The notes under the pieces: generated by a model
What the model saw: the letters and a program-made list of their open reading frames with translations, nothing else
Told to the model about the DNA's origin: nothing
Database searches by the model: none
Assembly (NCBI GenBank): GCA_964594775.1
Contig: CAZQNO010000002.1
Span: forward strand, 1 to 64,000
DNA length: 64,000 nucleotides
Direction of reading: 5' to 3'
From: CAYFVU01 sp964594775
GTDB lineage: Bacteria > Spirochaetota > Spirochaetia > DSM-16054 > Sediminispirochaetaceae
Shown: piece by piece, positions 8,328 through 17,094 of the stretch
Position numbering within the stretch: the stretch's first letter is position 1
How the letters are laid out: the number at the start of each line of letters is the position of its first letter
Made by a program: the position numbers and the translations under genes

Positions 8328-9182
8328 TTACGGTGAAACTTGGTCGAGAAGCACGGCTGCGTAGCGGACCTCTCGGGAATCGGATGCCCTCTTCGAACTT
8401 CCCTCGCTTAAAAGCAGCGACCGCGTCTGCGGGTAATTATGAAGAAAGGCGGCTACGGCGGCGGTCCCGCAGGCGCCTATGCGTCCGTTCTCCGCAAGCT
8501 GCAGAATCTGTCTGCATCTGTCGATCTCTGCCTCGCGTGCGATCACTTCCAAGAAGTTACGGGCCTGCTGTTTCGCATTTTTCGTATCGGTTTCCGCGCT
8601 GAGATTGGATGAAATGAGAAAGACCGAATTCTCCTCAGTCCGGCGAATCAACTCGTGTAGAGTGTGGAGTACGTTTTTTGAGAAATTCCCGGCGAGAACG
8701 GGCAGTACCGGTGTTCCGGGAAAGAAATGCCTGATCGGCGGCAGAAGCACCTCGAAGGAGTGCTCTTCGAGAAAGACCGGCTCGTCGATAACCGTACCCG
8801 CTTCACCTGCGGAAAGCTTTTCTTGGGTTTCTCGGTCCAGTTCCACCGGACCGAGAGGGCAGTCGAAGGCATCGAAGGGGGAAAGAAAAACGGCGCTTTC
8901 CATCTCTCTGTGAAGGCCCGCTAAGAGGACGAAACGCACAGGCGGCGGGTCCATCTCTCTCAAGATGTCGAATCCGAGAAGAATGTGGGAAAGGACGAAT
9001 TCGTAGGCCGCGTGGGGGAGAAGAAGGGCTGTCGGCGGTTTTCCAAGGGACCCGCCGGGGGAAATTGCGTTGGACAAAGCGGGCCTTTCCCTGCGCTCCA
9101 AGAGCTTGTGAAGCGCTCTGCCGTCCGACGGATAGAATATATCGTGGACTAAACTGGGCCGGACGTACTCCTTTTTCTTCAT
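8328..9182 (-). CDS. amrB: AmmeMemoRadiSam system protein B (Memo-like)
   Basis: 284 residues. Memo landmarks are present but drifted: RPSLVHDIFYPSD at the start, LPHAAY (His57, usually PHAGY), GLHREM (His91), EEHSFEVLLPPIRHFFP (about 139-155), ISSNLS (190-194, usually SSDLSHY) and Cys238 in GACGTAAV. The His/His/Cys set that binds metal in Memo proteins is therefore kept. Function is unknown beyond the association with AMMECR1. The gene starts an operon of amrB, amrA and the kinase-like gene, and its ATG is 6 nt behind a good -10, with no SD, so the mRNA is probably leaderless. Confidence 0.8.
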   Translation of the reverse strand: MKKKEYVRPSLVHDIFYPSDGRALHKLLERRERPALSNAISPGGSLGKPPTALLLPHAAYEFVLSHILLGFDILREMDPPPVRFVLLAGLHREMESAVFLSPFDAFDCPLGPVELDRETQEKLSAGEAGTVIDEPVFLEEHSFEVLLPPIRHFFPGTPVLPVLAGNFSKNVLHTLHELIRRTEENSVFLISSNLSAETDTKNAKQQARNFLEVIAREAEIDRCRQILQLAENGRIGACGTAAVAAFLHNYPQTRSLLLSEGSSKRASDSREVRYAAVLLDQVSP

Positions 9183-9188
9183 ACGCTC

Positions 9189-9217
9189 ATTATCAAGGAA
9201 AAATCCGTTTCTTTCAA
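9189..9217 (-). promoter_or_regulatory. Predicted promoter of amrB, giving a leaderless mRNA
   Basis: Minus strand: TTGAAA (9212-9217), 17-bp spacer, GATAAT (9189-9194), then 6 nt to the ATG at 9182. Confidence 0.65.
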
Positions 9218-9248
9218 CGCGGGTCCTTTAGAAGGCCCGGCTATCGAT

Positions 9249-10682
9249 TCAGTCGACGGCGAAGAGGCGGTCCAGCCGCTGCCGGTCTAGGACGACGGAC
9301 AGGTTCTTCTCCTTCGTCGGCAGAACGAGCCCCTCCTTGCCGTCCTTCGCTCGGCGCAGGTGTTTGACCTGGGTGTAGTAGAGTTCCCCTCTTCCGTTGT
9401 TTCTGGCCTTGGAGTAGTAGAGGGCCAGGTTTGCCGCATCGAGGAGGGTTTCTAAGGGAATACTCTTACCGGAACGGGAGCGGATGAAGACGTAGCTTCC
9501 GGGGAAGTCCCTCGTATGGAGCCAGTAGTCGTTTCCTTTCGCATAGCGGCGAAGGAGGGTATCGTTTTCTCTCGAATTCCTCCCCACGAGGATGGCGAAG
9601 GAGCCCGATTGAAAGCGCATTCCCGGGACCTCTTCATCACCGCCTTTGGCCTTGCTCCGTTTTCTCCCTTCCTTGATTTCACGGAGAATGCGCAGCTCCT
9701 CTTCCAGCTCTTCCGCGCCGGTCAGCGCATCCACTGCCTCGTTGAGGCGGCGGAGCTCCGCCCGCTTCGCTTCGAGCTCCTCTTTCAGCCTTTCCGCCCC
9801 CCGCTTTACCTTTCCCTGCCGCTGGTAGTAGGCTTCGGCGTTCTTTTGCGGAGAGAGCTTGGGATCGAGGCGTATTTCCGTTTTTTCGTTGTCCCTGTAG
9901 TAGTTCTCCACCTCCAGCCATTCCATGCCCTTTTCTATGCGGTGGAGATTACTCATGATGAGGTCTGCGATCTGTTTATAGCCTTCTCCCTCCTCCGATT
10001 CCGCGGCTGAATCCTCCAGCTGCCGTATTCCCGCTTCCAAACGGCTTCTCTCCTTGGAGAGTATGGCATCGACACTCTTCTTGAGTCTGTCCCGCTCCTC
10101 CTTCAATTCCCACAGCCGGTACTCTTCTTCTATGCAGCGGTTAAAGGATTTTGCCTCGTCGTAGGGACGTACCCGAAAGCGGTCTTGAAAAGAATCGGCT
10201 GAACCCCGGCTTCGAGAAATTTCGGTCTGTGGATCGTAGAATTTGCCTGAGATCTCTTTCCGTTTCGGCCGGCGGTAAAAGGCATCGAGGATCTCATGCG
10301 AATCGTCGGTGAGAATGATGTTCGAGGCTCCTCCCCAGAGACGAGCGTAGAGATGGGAAGTCTCTCCGCCGCGGACAACGATAATGTGGACTATTCTTTC
10401 TTCGTCTATCTGAACCGCTTCGCTGATTTTTCCTCCCTGTATACGTGATCGCAGCAGCTGGGCGAATCTCTGCAGGGGAAGGTGACTTTCTACGGGGTAT
10501 CGGGCTTCGTGGAGCCTCGTCGACGCCTGCCTGAGGGATATGAGGAGTTTCCATCTCTTTCCGGGACGATACAGTTCAAAGAGGAGTTTCGTATAATCCG
10601 GTTGGCGGACCTTCTGAATGTGGCTGCCCGTAAGCGGCAGTTCGGACAGGATCATATCTATCTCCCTCCAATTGAGAGACAC
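9249..10682 (-). CDS. NFACT-family protein (RqcH/Tae2-like, short spirochaete form)
   Basis: 477 residues. The N-terminal NFACT-N domain runs from MSLNWREIDMIL; a long charged coiled coil lies at about 190-330; the C-terminal NFACT-R domain contains NDYWLHTRDFPGSYVFIRS and ARNNGRGELYYTQVKHLRR. Members bind stalled 60S or 50S subunits; bacterial RqcH recruits tRNA-Ala to add C-terminal alanine tails. This protein is shorter than typical RqcH (about 550-570), so orthology in function is inferred. GTG 10682 was chosen because the family start MSLNWREID is retained. An internal ATG behind GGAGGGAGATAGAT (ATG at codon 10) would remove that conserved start. It follows a small ORF by 3 bp in the hisC operon. 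Confidence 0.85.
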   Translation of the reverse strand: MSLNWREIDMILSELPLTGSHIQKVRQPDYTKLLFELYRPGKRWKLLISLRQASTRLHEARYPVESHLPLQRFAQLLRSRIQGGKISEAVQIDEERIVHIIVVRGGETSHLYARLWGGASNIILTDDSHEILDAFYRRPKRKEISGKFYDPQTEISRSRGSADSFQDRFRVRPYDEAKSFNRCIEEEYRLWELKEERDRLKKSVDAILSKERSRLEAGIRQLEDSAAESEEGEGYKQIADLIMSNLHRIEKGMEWLEVENYYRDNEKTEIRLDPKLSPQKNAEAYYQRQGKVKRGAERLKEELEAKRAELRRLNEAVDALTGAEELEEELRILREIKEGRKRSKAKGGDEEVPGMRFQSGSFAILVGRNSRENDTLLRRYAKGNDYWLHTRDFPGSYVFIRSRSGKSIPLETLLDAANLALYYSKARNNGRGELYYTQVKHLRRAKDGKEGLVLPTKEKNLSVVLDRQRLDRLFAVD

Positions 10683-10685
10683 CGC

Positions 10686-10877
10686 CTAGCCCAAACCTTC
10701 TGCCGCAATGGTTTCCGTGGAAACTAGCGCTTTTCCTGCCGGCAGGCCTTCGGGATAGCGATGGCTGCCTTTTCGCTGAATTGCGCCCTCGACGCCGCCG
10801 CCTTCCATCGCATCGACCTTGGATTCGGTGTTGTCTCCGGCGTGTACCCGCAGCCGGTCGTTGAGATAGCTTTTCAT
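10686..10877 (-). CDS. Small protein of unknown function between hisC and the NFACT gene
   Basis: 63 residues, not recognised. The case for a real gene is its position: the ATG overlaps the hisC stop by 4 bp (ATGA) behind AAAGGAGGAAAA, a very strong SD, and the stop is 3 bp before the NFACT start. The predicted peptide is hydrophilic, rich in Gly and Glu, with no signal peptide, Cys motif or membrane helix. It could be a translational coupling ORF or a remnant of a longer gene. Confidence 0.5.
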   Translation of the reverse strand: MKSYLNDRLRVHAGDNTESKVDAMEGGGVEGAIQRKGSHRYPEGLPAGKALVSTETIAAEGLG

Positions 10878-11998
10878 TTTTCCTCCTTTGAATCTCGCAG
10901 TATGTTCGAGAGTTCAGTTAACAGCGACTCCATCTCTTGATCGGTTCCGATGGAGATCCGCAGGAAATTCTCTATTCCCGGCTTGGCGAAATGGCGCACG
11001 AGGATTCCCCGTTTCTTCAAGCGCGAGTAAAGCTCTTTTCCCGGCAAGCGGTCATGACGGGCGAAGATGAAATTTGCTTTTGAAGGCAGTACCGTCCATC
11101 CCTCTCCCTCGAGCTTCGCAATGGTGCGTTCCCGGCTGGACACGATACGGCGTCGGGTTTCCTCGAAATGGCCGCGGTTTTTCAGGGCAAGGGCCGCGGT
11201 CTCCTGGGCAAGCCTGTCCAGGGGATAGCTGTTGAAGGAATTCTTTACCGTATTGAGGGTTTCTATCGTTTTTGGTCCGGCGATTGCATAGCCGGCCCGC
11301 ATGCCGGCGAGGGAGCGGCTCTTCGAAAGGGTCTGCACGACGATGAGGTTTTCGTGGTGTTCGACGAGTTCAAGCGAGCTCTCGGCACCGAAATCCACGT
11401 AGGCCTCGTCGATCACTATCGGGAAGTTCTGCGGAAGGGCGTCGAGCAGCTCCTTTATCTCATTTTTCGAAAGCGCCGTCCCCGTCGGCGCGTTGGGGTT
11501 CGGAAAGATGATGCCGCAGCAGGAGTCTTGTCGTATTCGCCGTATATAGTCCCTCGGCCGGATGAAGAAGTTTTCGTCGAGGTCGACGGTTTCATAGGGA
11601 ATAGCGTAAAAGGAGCAGTAGACGGGGTAAAAACTGTAGCTGTGCCGCGGAAAGAGCAGGGGACCTCTCTGCCCGTCGAAAAATGCGTAGAAGATGAAAG
11701 AAAGTACCTCGTCGGAACCGTTTCCCACGAAAAAGCGGTCCTCGTCGATGCCGTAGAGCCGGGAGAGCGCAGTGAGGAAGCGGCCGGAATCCGGGTCCGG
11801 ATAGAGGCGGAGCTCCGACGCATCGACGCGCCGCAGGAATGCCTCGACCTCCGGCGCCGGCGGGTAGGGATTCTCGTTGGTGTTGAGTTTAATGTAGCGA
11901 AGGTCTTTGGGCTGTTCCCCCGGGCGGTAAGGTTCGAGGGCGGCCGCCCGCCGCGAAATGAAGCTTGGCCGGGAGCTGCCGGAAGAAGTATCACTCAT
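10874..11998 (-). CDS. hisC: Histidinol-phosphate aminotransferase (class I/II aminotransferase)
   Basis: 374 residues, PLP-dependent fold type I. It makes histidinol phosphate from imidazole acetol phosphate in histidine synthesis, though close relatives act on aromatic amino acids or phenylalanine. It has the HisC opening KLNTNENPYPP (about 37-47), YPDPDSGRFL, FVGNGSDEVL, the aspartate/tyrosine region VIDEAYVDF and the PLP-lysine motif TLSKSRSLAGMRAGYA. No other his gene is in the window. The start overlaps the folC stop by 8 bp and the stop overlaps the small ORF. Confidence 0.88.
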   Translation of the reverse strand: MSDTSSGSSRPSFISRRAAALEPYRPGEQPKDLRYIKLNTNENPYPPAPEVEAFLRRVDASELRLYPDPDSGRFLTALSRLYGIDEDRFFVGNGSDEVLSFIFYAFFDGQRGPLLFPRHSYSFYPVYCSFYAIPYETVDLDENFFIRPRDYIRRIRQDSCCGIIFPNPNAPTGTALSKNEIKELLDALPQNFPIVIDEAYVDFGAESSLELVEHHENLIVVQTLSKSRSLAGMRAGYAIAGPKTIETLNTVKNSFNSYPLDRLAQETAALALKNRGHFEETRRRIVSSRERTIAKLEGEGWTVLPSKANFIFARHDRLPGKELYSRLKKRGILVRHFAKPGIENFLRISIGTDQEMESLLTELSNILRDSKEEK

Positions 11999-13328
11999 CG
12001 TTTGTTCTCCTTGCCGTTACAGAGGGTCGCAGTTCTCCGACCATGTAGAATGAGCCGAGTATCAGAACGGGCCGTGTACCATGAGAAAGACGCAGAGCTT
12101 CCGCTAAAGCCTCCTCGGCCTCGAGAATCAAAGGAACATCGTCGCGAAGGGAGGAAAATACCCGGTGCACGGCCGGCGGATCGTTGGGTTTGAAGGTCCC
12201 AGGACGGGAAATGATGATCTTTTCACCGCGGGGGCAGAGGATCTTCGCCATTTCCTCCGTTCGCTTTCCAATAACCGAACCGAAGATACAGATGGGTTTT
12301 TGCGCAAAGAGTGAATCATAGGTATCCAGCACGAGGGAGACCGAGACGGGCGTATGAGCTACGTCGAGCAGGATGGGAGGCCGCCCGTCACACAACTCCA
12401 GTCTACCCGGCAGACGCGCGTTCTTTATCGATTCGAGGAGACTTCCGGCTTCGAAGCGCTCTTCCCGCAGGAGTACCTGCATCGCCAAGAGGGCGAGCAG
12501 GGCGTTTTCCGCCTGAAATGAGCCGAGCATGGCGAGGTGAAATTCGATGCCGCCGATGCCTTCGAGGTCCGCCGCCACCAGCGTTCCCGAAGGGCTCTGA
12601 CGCACTTCGAAGCGTCTGAGCGAAGAGGTGAGGTCAAAAAAAGGCGCTCGGCGTTTTCGGGCCGTCTCGTGCAGCACCTTACGGGCAGCTTCGTGCTGCC
12701 GGGAGATGCAGACCGGTATCCCCTCCTTGATTATACCCGCCTTCTCGAAGGCAATGCGTTCGAGGGTGTCTCCAAGGATATCGGTATGTTCCCGTTCTAT
12801 GGGAGTAATCACCGTGAGCGCGGGGTGCACGACATTTGTTGCGTCCAAACGGCCGCCGATTCCCGTTTCGATAACGGCGTAACCGCAGCGGCTTTCCCGA
12901 AAGACGAGAAAGGCGAGCAGGGTGAAGAGCTCGAAGGTCGTCGGCTCTCCGCTTCCGTCTAATTCGAGGCCCCGGATGCGGGGAAGTGCATCGGCAACCT
13001 GTCTTCCCTGTTCTGCGATGAGCTCTTGGGGCACCGGGATACCGGCGAAGCTGATTCGCTCCTCATACCCGCTCACATGAGGGGAGGAGTAGAGACCGAC
13101 CTTTACCCCTCTTGCCTCAAGCATCTTCGCAATGTAGAGGGCCGTAGAACCCTTTCCCTTAGAACCGGCTATGTGGATGGGTTTTACGGCAAGGTGGGGA
13201 TCGTCGAAGAGGGAGAGGATGCCTCTCATTCGGTCGAGGCGGTATTCGCGGATCGTCTGCTTCTCTTTTTGCTCGAAATCGGTGAATTCCAGGAAGAATG
13301 CATACACATCCTCCGCGCTTTGTATCAT
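11991..13328 (-). CDS. folC: Bifunctional folylpolyglutamate/dihydrofolate synthase
   Basis: About 445 residues. FolC adds L-glutamate to folates (and to dihydropteroate in bifunctional forms). The ATP loop is HIAGSKGKGSTALYIAKML (about 49-67), followed by GLYSSPHVSGYEERI, ETGIGGRLDATNVV and TPIEREHTDILGDTLE, which together define FolC. DVAHTPVSV replaces the more usual DGAHN near the C-terminal domain start. ATG 13328 behind GAGGAGACCGGAAAAG was chosen; the frame remains open to 13448 but that N-terminal extension has no counterpart in the family. It heads folC-hisC-small ORF-NFACT. Confidence 0.9.
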   Translation of the reverse strand: MIQSAEDVYAFFLEFTDFEQKEKQTIREYRLDRMRGILSLFDDPHLAVKPIHIAGSKGKGSTALYIAKMLEARGVKVGLYSSPHVSGYEERISFAGIPVPQELIAEQGRQVADALPRIRGLELDGSGEPTTFELFTLLAFLVFRESRCGYAVIETGIGGRLDATNVVHPALTVITPIEREHTDILGDTLERIAFEKAGIIKEGIPVCISRQHEAARKVLHETARKRRAPFFDLTSSLRRFEVRQSPSGTLVAADLEGIGGIEFHLAMLGSFQAENALLALLAMQVLLREERFEAGSLLESIKNARLPGRLELCDGRPPILLDVAHTPVSVSLVLDTYDSLFAQKPICIFGSVIGKRTEEMAKILCPRGEKIIISRPGTFKPNDPPAVHRVFSSLRDDVPLILEAEEALAEALRLSHGTRPVLILGSFYMVGELRPSVTARRTNDE

Positions 13329-13417
13329 CTTTTCCGGTCTCCTCGGCCGTTTCGGTATGCGTTGAAGTGAGATTACTGTAGTACACCAAAAGCGGCTCGT
13401 CAACGGAGCGCTATCTC

Positions 13418-14410
13418 TTATTCCTTCAAAGGAGTGGAAGCCTTCCAATCGAGGATCTGTGCGAAAATACGGTCCTTGAATTGCTCTTCGTCGAGTCCCT
13501 CTTCGGGAAGGGGGAAGCTTCCGCCGGCCATATGGTAGTGTCCTCCTCCGGCTCCTCCCCGGGAATTAACTATCTGAGTTACCACGCCTGCAGCGTGGAG
13601 CCGGTTGTGTTCGTTCCGCACGGAGAGGTAGATGCCGTCGGGATTATGCGCCGCTACGATGGCGAAGTGTACTTCCTGTATGCTGAGGATGAAGTCGCAG
13701 AGGATGCCGAGGAGGTTTGGATCCGCGCCCTCCGAGAGAAAGCAGAAGCCCGTCTCGTCATAGACTATCAGCTTAGAGAGAAGATTCCGGTAGTGCTCGA
13801 GGTCCTTGTACTGTAGTTTATTGCGCAGGATCATCGTGACAAATTCGAGGTCCGCTATGGAGTAGCAGGATGAGAGAAGACGAATATCCGCTTCGGCTAC
13901 TCCTCGGGTGAAGAAGGCGGTATCCGTATAGAGACCGAGGAGAAAGGCCGAGGCCACCGATTTCGAGGGGCTTCGTTCTAAGAGATCGTAGTACTCTTTG
14001 ATGATGGAGGAACAGCAACCGTAATCGCTGCGAATGTCGACGAAGGGGACATCTTCCGGGGCGGAGGAGGCGTGATGATCTATGACGGCGATGTACTGCC
14101 CTCCGATCCTTGTGACATTCTTGTTTCCCTTACAGCCGTCAACGTTGATGATTCCGTCGTCGGAATCGAAGGTAAGGCGCTCGGCCTGTATCAACGGTAT
14201 GGCGAATTTTTCGATAAACATTCGCAGCTCACGTCGGGCGATGGAGCCGTTGTAGGCGATGGTGCAGGACAGATTAAGTGATTCGAGGAGACCGGACAGA
14301 CCATAGGCGGCGGCTATAGCGTCATGATCGGGAAAATCATGGGGCTGAATGGTGATACGTTTTTTACTCTTGCAGAGTTTCACCAGTTCGAGCAGCTGCC
14401 TTTTCGTCAT
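13418..14410 (-). CDS. DHH/DHHA1 phosphoesterase (NrnA-like oligoribonuclease / pAp phosphatase)
   Basis: 330 residues. The DHH domain shows PHDFPDHDAIAAAYGL (about 24-39), NVDGCKGN and the name motif IDHHASS (about 109-115). The DHHA1 domain ends with SRGGAGGGHYHMAGGSFPL. NrnA-type proteins degrade 2-5 nt RNAs and dephosphorylate pAp in the cytosol using Mn. The exact substrate cannot be read from the sequence. It is divergent from the tRNA-protein transferase gene. The ATG is 6 nt behind a predicted -10, again with no SD. Confidence 0.82.
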   Translation of the reverse strand: MTKRQLLELVKLCKSKKRITIQPHDFPDHDAIAAAYGLSGLLESLNLSCTIAYNGSIARRELRMFIEKFAIPLIQAERLTFDSDDGIINVDGCKGNKNVTRIGGQYIAVIDHHASSAPEDVPFVDIRSDYGCCSSIIKEYYDLLERSPSKSVASAFLLGLYTDTAFFTRGVAEADIRLLSSCYSIADLEFVTMILRNKLQYKDLEHYRNLLSKLIVYDETGFCFLSEGADPNLLGILCDFILSIQEVHFAIVAAHNPDGIYLSVRNEHNRLHAAGVVTQIVNSRGGAGGGHYHMAGGSFPLPEEGLDEEQFKDRIFAQILDWKASTPLKE

Positions 14411-14416
14411 ACCGTC

Positions 14417-14445
14417 ATCTTAGCCGATTCGGCGGGAACTTTCAC
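14417..14445 (-). promoter_or_regulatory. Predicted promoter of the DHH gene, giving a leaderless mRNA
   Basis: Minus strand: GTGAAA (14440-14445), 17-bp spacer, TAAGAT (14417-14422), 6 nt to ATG 14410. Each hexamer matches consensus at four of six bases. Confidence 0.45.
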
Positions 14446-14482
14446 CCCCCCGTCTCGTAAAAGCCTTGAAACAAGACGGCCG

Positions 14483-15286
14483 ATGTTCGACTATGTGGAT
14501 ATGCTCCTGCGCGGCATGCCCTTCGGTATTCAAGAATCTCCCTGTCCCTACCTCGAGGGAAGGACCTTCTACAGCGAAACACTCTTCGTTTCGGATATAG
14601 ATGAGGGAGGACTTGACACGCTGCTCTCCCTCGGCTTTCGTCACTTCGGATCGGCCTATTTCCGTCCGGTCTGTGATCGATGCGGCCGCTGCATCCCAAT
14701 AAGGATTCCGGTGGAACAATTCAGATTCAGCCGGAATAAGCGGCGGGTACTGCGAAGGGTGGAGGAGCTTGATGTGGCCTTAAAGAAAGCAGAGGCGGAT
14801 AGGGAAAAGCATGAGCTCTATCTCAGACACGGAGGCCGCTTCGAACTCTCCGCCAAGGATGACTATGAAACGTTCGTCGAATCATTCTTTCAACAGGTTC
14901 CCTTTGGGATGGTCCTGGAAGTGAGAAGGGAGGGACGACTGATCTCGGCAAGTCATTTCGACGTAACGGAGAAGTCTCTCTCTGCGATCTATACCTATTG
15001 GGACCCCGATGAGGCACAACTCGGTCTCGGGACTTACGGAGTACTTAAGGGGATAGAAGTCGCGGGAAGCAGAGGAATCGAGCATGTATATTTGGGCTAC
15101 TACGTGGCGGAAAACCGGCACATGAGCTACAAAGCAGGATTTCGGCCAAGTGAGGCCCTCATCCAGGAGGGGAACTGGCTTCCCTTTTACGGGGCCGGCG
15201 GCTCTCTTCTTTCGCCGGAAATCGAGCGCTACGGTTTTCTCCCCGTTCTTCGAATAGACGGAGGGGCGGTCGGGGAGGCACTCTAG
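14483..15286 (+). CDS. bpt: Aminoacyl-tRNA--protein transferase (Ate/Bpt family)
   Basis: About 267 residues. These enzymes transfer Leu or Arg from tRNA to the N-terminus of proteins with acidic or other destabilising residues, the entry to the N-degron pathway. ESPCPYLEGRTFYSE near the start and PVCDRCGRCIPIRIPVEQF form the ATE_N cysteine cluster; SHFDVTEKSLSAIYTYWDP and YVAENRHMSYKAGFRPSEAL are the ATE_C marks. Donor specificity (Leu or Arg) is not certain. ATG 14483 was chosen since the frame upstream overlaps the DHH promoter and start. No ClpS or ClpA gene is nearby in this window. Confidence 0.85.
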   Translation: MFDYVDMLLRGMPFGIQESPCPYLEGRTFYSETLFVSDIDEGGLDTLLSLGFRHFGSAYFRPVCDRCGRCIPIRIPVEQFRFSRNKRRVLRRVEELDVALKKAEADREKHELYLRHGGRFELSAKDDYETFVESFFQQVPFGMVLEVRREGRLISASHFDVTEKSLSAIYTYWDPDEAQLGLGTYGVLKGIEVAGSRGIEHVYLGYYVAENRHMSYKAGFRPSEALIQEGNWLPFYGAGGSLLSPEIERYGFLPVLRIDGGAVGEAL

Positions 15287-15316
15287 CCGGGATGCCGCGG
15301 GGCAATAAAGCGCAAC

Positions 15317-15345
15317 TTGTGTTTGACCGGAGCATGGGGTATAGT
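15317..15345 (+). promoter_or_regulatory. Predicted promoter of the first acyl-CoA synthetase gene
   Basis: TTGTGT (15317-15322), 17-bp spacer, TATAGT (15340-15345). It predicts a leader of about 24 nt that contains GAGGAGGA, consistent with ordinary SD-led initiation at 15376. Confidence 0.55.
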
Positions 15346-15375
15346 TGAAATAATTCCATAGAGGAGGATGCATCG

Positions 15376-17091
15376 ATGAAAAGAGACGAACAGCCATGGC
15401 GCTTTTTAGCTCAATACCGGGGACGAAAATTCGAAGGAGAGTGGCCTACTCTGGTGGAACTCTTCTCCATCACCGTGGAACGCCATCCGGACAGGAGGTG
15501 CTTTTCGAGTTATGAGCCGGACAATCTGTTTCTCAGTTACCGAGAGGCCGATGAGAAGATCCGCTATACGGCCAATCGGCTGGGAAAGCTCGGCGTCGGC
15601 TACGGCGATCGCGTCGCCCTAACCGGTAAGAATTCTCCCGAATGGGCCATAGCCTACCTATCCATACTCCGGGCCGGCGGAATCGTCGTTCCCATAGATT
15701 ATCAGCTCAAGTCCGAAGACATCACGACCTACATCGCCCACAGCGGAGCAACGGTTCTCTTCGCCGATGAGGAAAAGTTTGAGGAAATCGACGCAAAGGG
15801 AAAAGCCGGTATCACGCATCGGATTTCCCTTTCAAAAAAACTGGATAATTATCTCCTCTCCATAGAAGAGGAGGAGGAGACGGAGCACGAGCTGCCGAAA
15901 CTTGACGACTTAGCGGCAATCCTCTACACCTCCGGTACCACCGGTACGCCGAAGGGAGTAATGCTCACCCACAAGAACTTCGTCAGCGACTGCTTTCTCG
16001 CCCAGGCGAATATGGACATTTTCCACACCGATGTCTTTTACGCCCTCCTTCCGCTGCACCACTCCTATTCGATGCTTGCGGTATTTATCGAATCTATTTC
16101 GGTGGGTGCGGAAATCGTCTTCGCCAAGAAGCTGGCGGTTGCCCAGATCCTGAAGGATCTCCACCAGGGCAAGGTGACGATGTTTCTGGCCATTCCTATG
16201 CTCTTTAATAAGATGATAAAGGGCCTCATGCGGGGCATACGGGAGAAGGGAGTGCTGGTATACGGATTGATCCGCTTCCTTATGGCTCTCAGCGGAGTGA
16301 TCAAGAAGACCTTCAGGGTAAACCCGGGGAAGGTGATGTTCAAGGGAATCCTCAAGAAGCTCTCCCTCGATACGAACAGGATCTGTATCTGCGGCGGCGG
16401 TCCCCTTCCGTCTTCCACCTTCCGGCTCTTCAATCAGCTCGGTATCGATTTTGTTCAGGGCTACGGCCTTACCGAAACCAGCCCGATTCTCACTCTCAAT
16501 CCCATAGACCACTACAAAGAGGCATCGGTGGGAAAGGTTATCCCGCAGACGGAGATGACGATCATCGATCCAGACGAAGAGGGAAACGGAGAGATTGCCG
16601 TGAAGGGGCCGATGGTGATGCAGGGCTACTACAAGAACCGGGAAGCCACGGAGGAATCCTTTAACGAGGAGGGCTGGTTTCTCACCGGCGACGTGGGGCA
16701 TCTGGATGCAGAAAACTATCTCTACCTCACCGGCCGGGCGAAATCCCTCATCGTAACCGAGGGAGGAAAGAACGTCTTTCCCGAGGAGATAGAGGACCAC
16801 TTTCAGCTCTATGACGAAATCGAACAGATCATGGTAAAGGGCTTTCTCCTGGACGAGAGAATGAAAACCGAGGGTATAGAGGCCTACGTTTTTCCCAACT
16901 TCGAACACTTCAAGAAGAGCGGTCAAGAGGAGGCTGCGAAGGAGGAGATAGAAATGCGCATTCAAGAAATCGTGCGCGAAGTCAACCTCGACCTGGCACC
17001 CTACAAGCGAATCAACCGGGTTACCCTCCTCGACGAAGAGATGGAGATGACCACGACGAAGAAGATCAAGCGGCACAAGGTATCCCTATAG
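15376..17091 (+). CDS. Long-chain acyl-CoA synthetase / AMP-binding enzyme
   Basis: 571 residues of the ANL superfamily. It would activate a fatty acid with ATP and CoA through an acyl-adenylate. The AMP loop ILYTSGTTGTPKGVML lies at about 180-195, the A4 region QGYGLTETSP at about 367-376, and WFLTGDVGHLD (about 438-448) precedes the hinge; TTTKKIKRHKV supplies the C-terminal catalytic lysine region. SD GAGGAGGATGCATCG. It shares the window with a second paralogue at 24.7 kb. Chain-length preference is unknown. An exported protein follows after 3 bp. Confidence 0.88.
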   Translation: MKRDEQPWRFLAQYRGRKFEGEWPTLVELFSITVERHPDRRCFSSYEPDNLFLSYREADEKIRYTANRLGKLGVGYGDRVALTGKNSPEWAIAYLSILRAGGIVVPIDYQLKSEDITTYIAHSGATVLFADEEKFEEIDAKGKAGITHRISLSKKLDNYLLSIEEEEETEHELPKLDDLAAILYTSGTTGTPKGVMLTHKNFVSDCFLAQANMDIFHTDVFYALLPLHHSYSMLAVFIESISVGAEIVFAKKLAVAQILKDLHQGKVTMFLAIPMLFNKMIKGLMRGIREKGVLVYGLIRFLMALSGVIKKTFRVNPGKVMFKGILKKLSLDTNRICICGGGPLPSSTFRLFNQLGIDFVQGYGLTETSPILTLNPIDHYKEASVGKVIPQTEMTIIDPDEEGNGEIAVKGPMVMQGYYKNREATEESFNEEGWFLTGDVGHLDAENYLYLTGRAKSLIVTEGGKNVFPEEIEDHFQLYDEIEQIMVKGFLLDERMKTEGIEAYVFPNFEHFKKSGQEEAAKEEIEMRIQEIVREVNLDLAPYKRINRVTLLDEEMEMTTTKKIKRHKVSL

Positions 17092-17094
17092 AGT

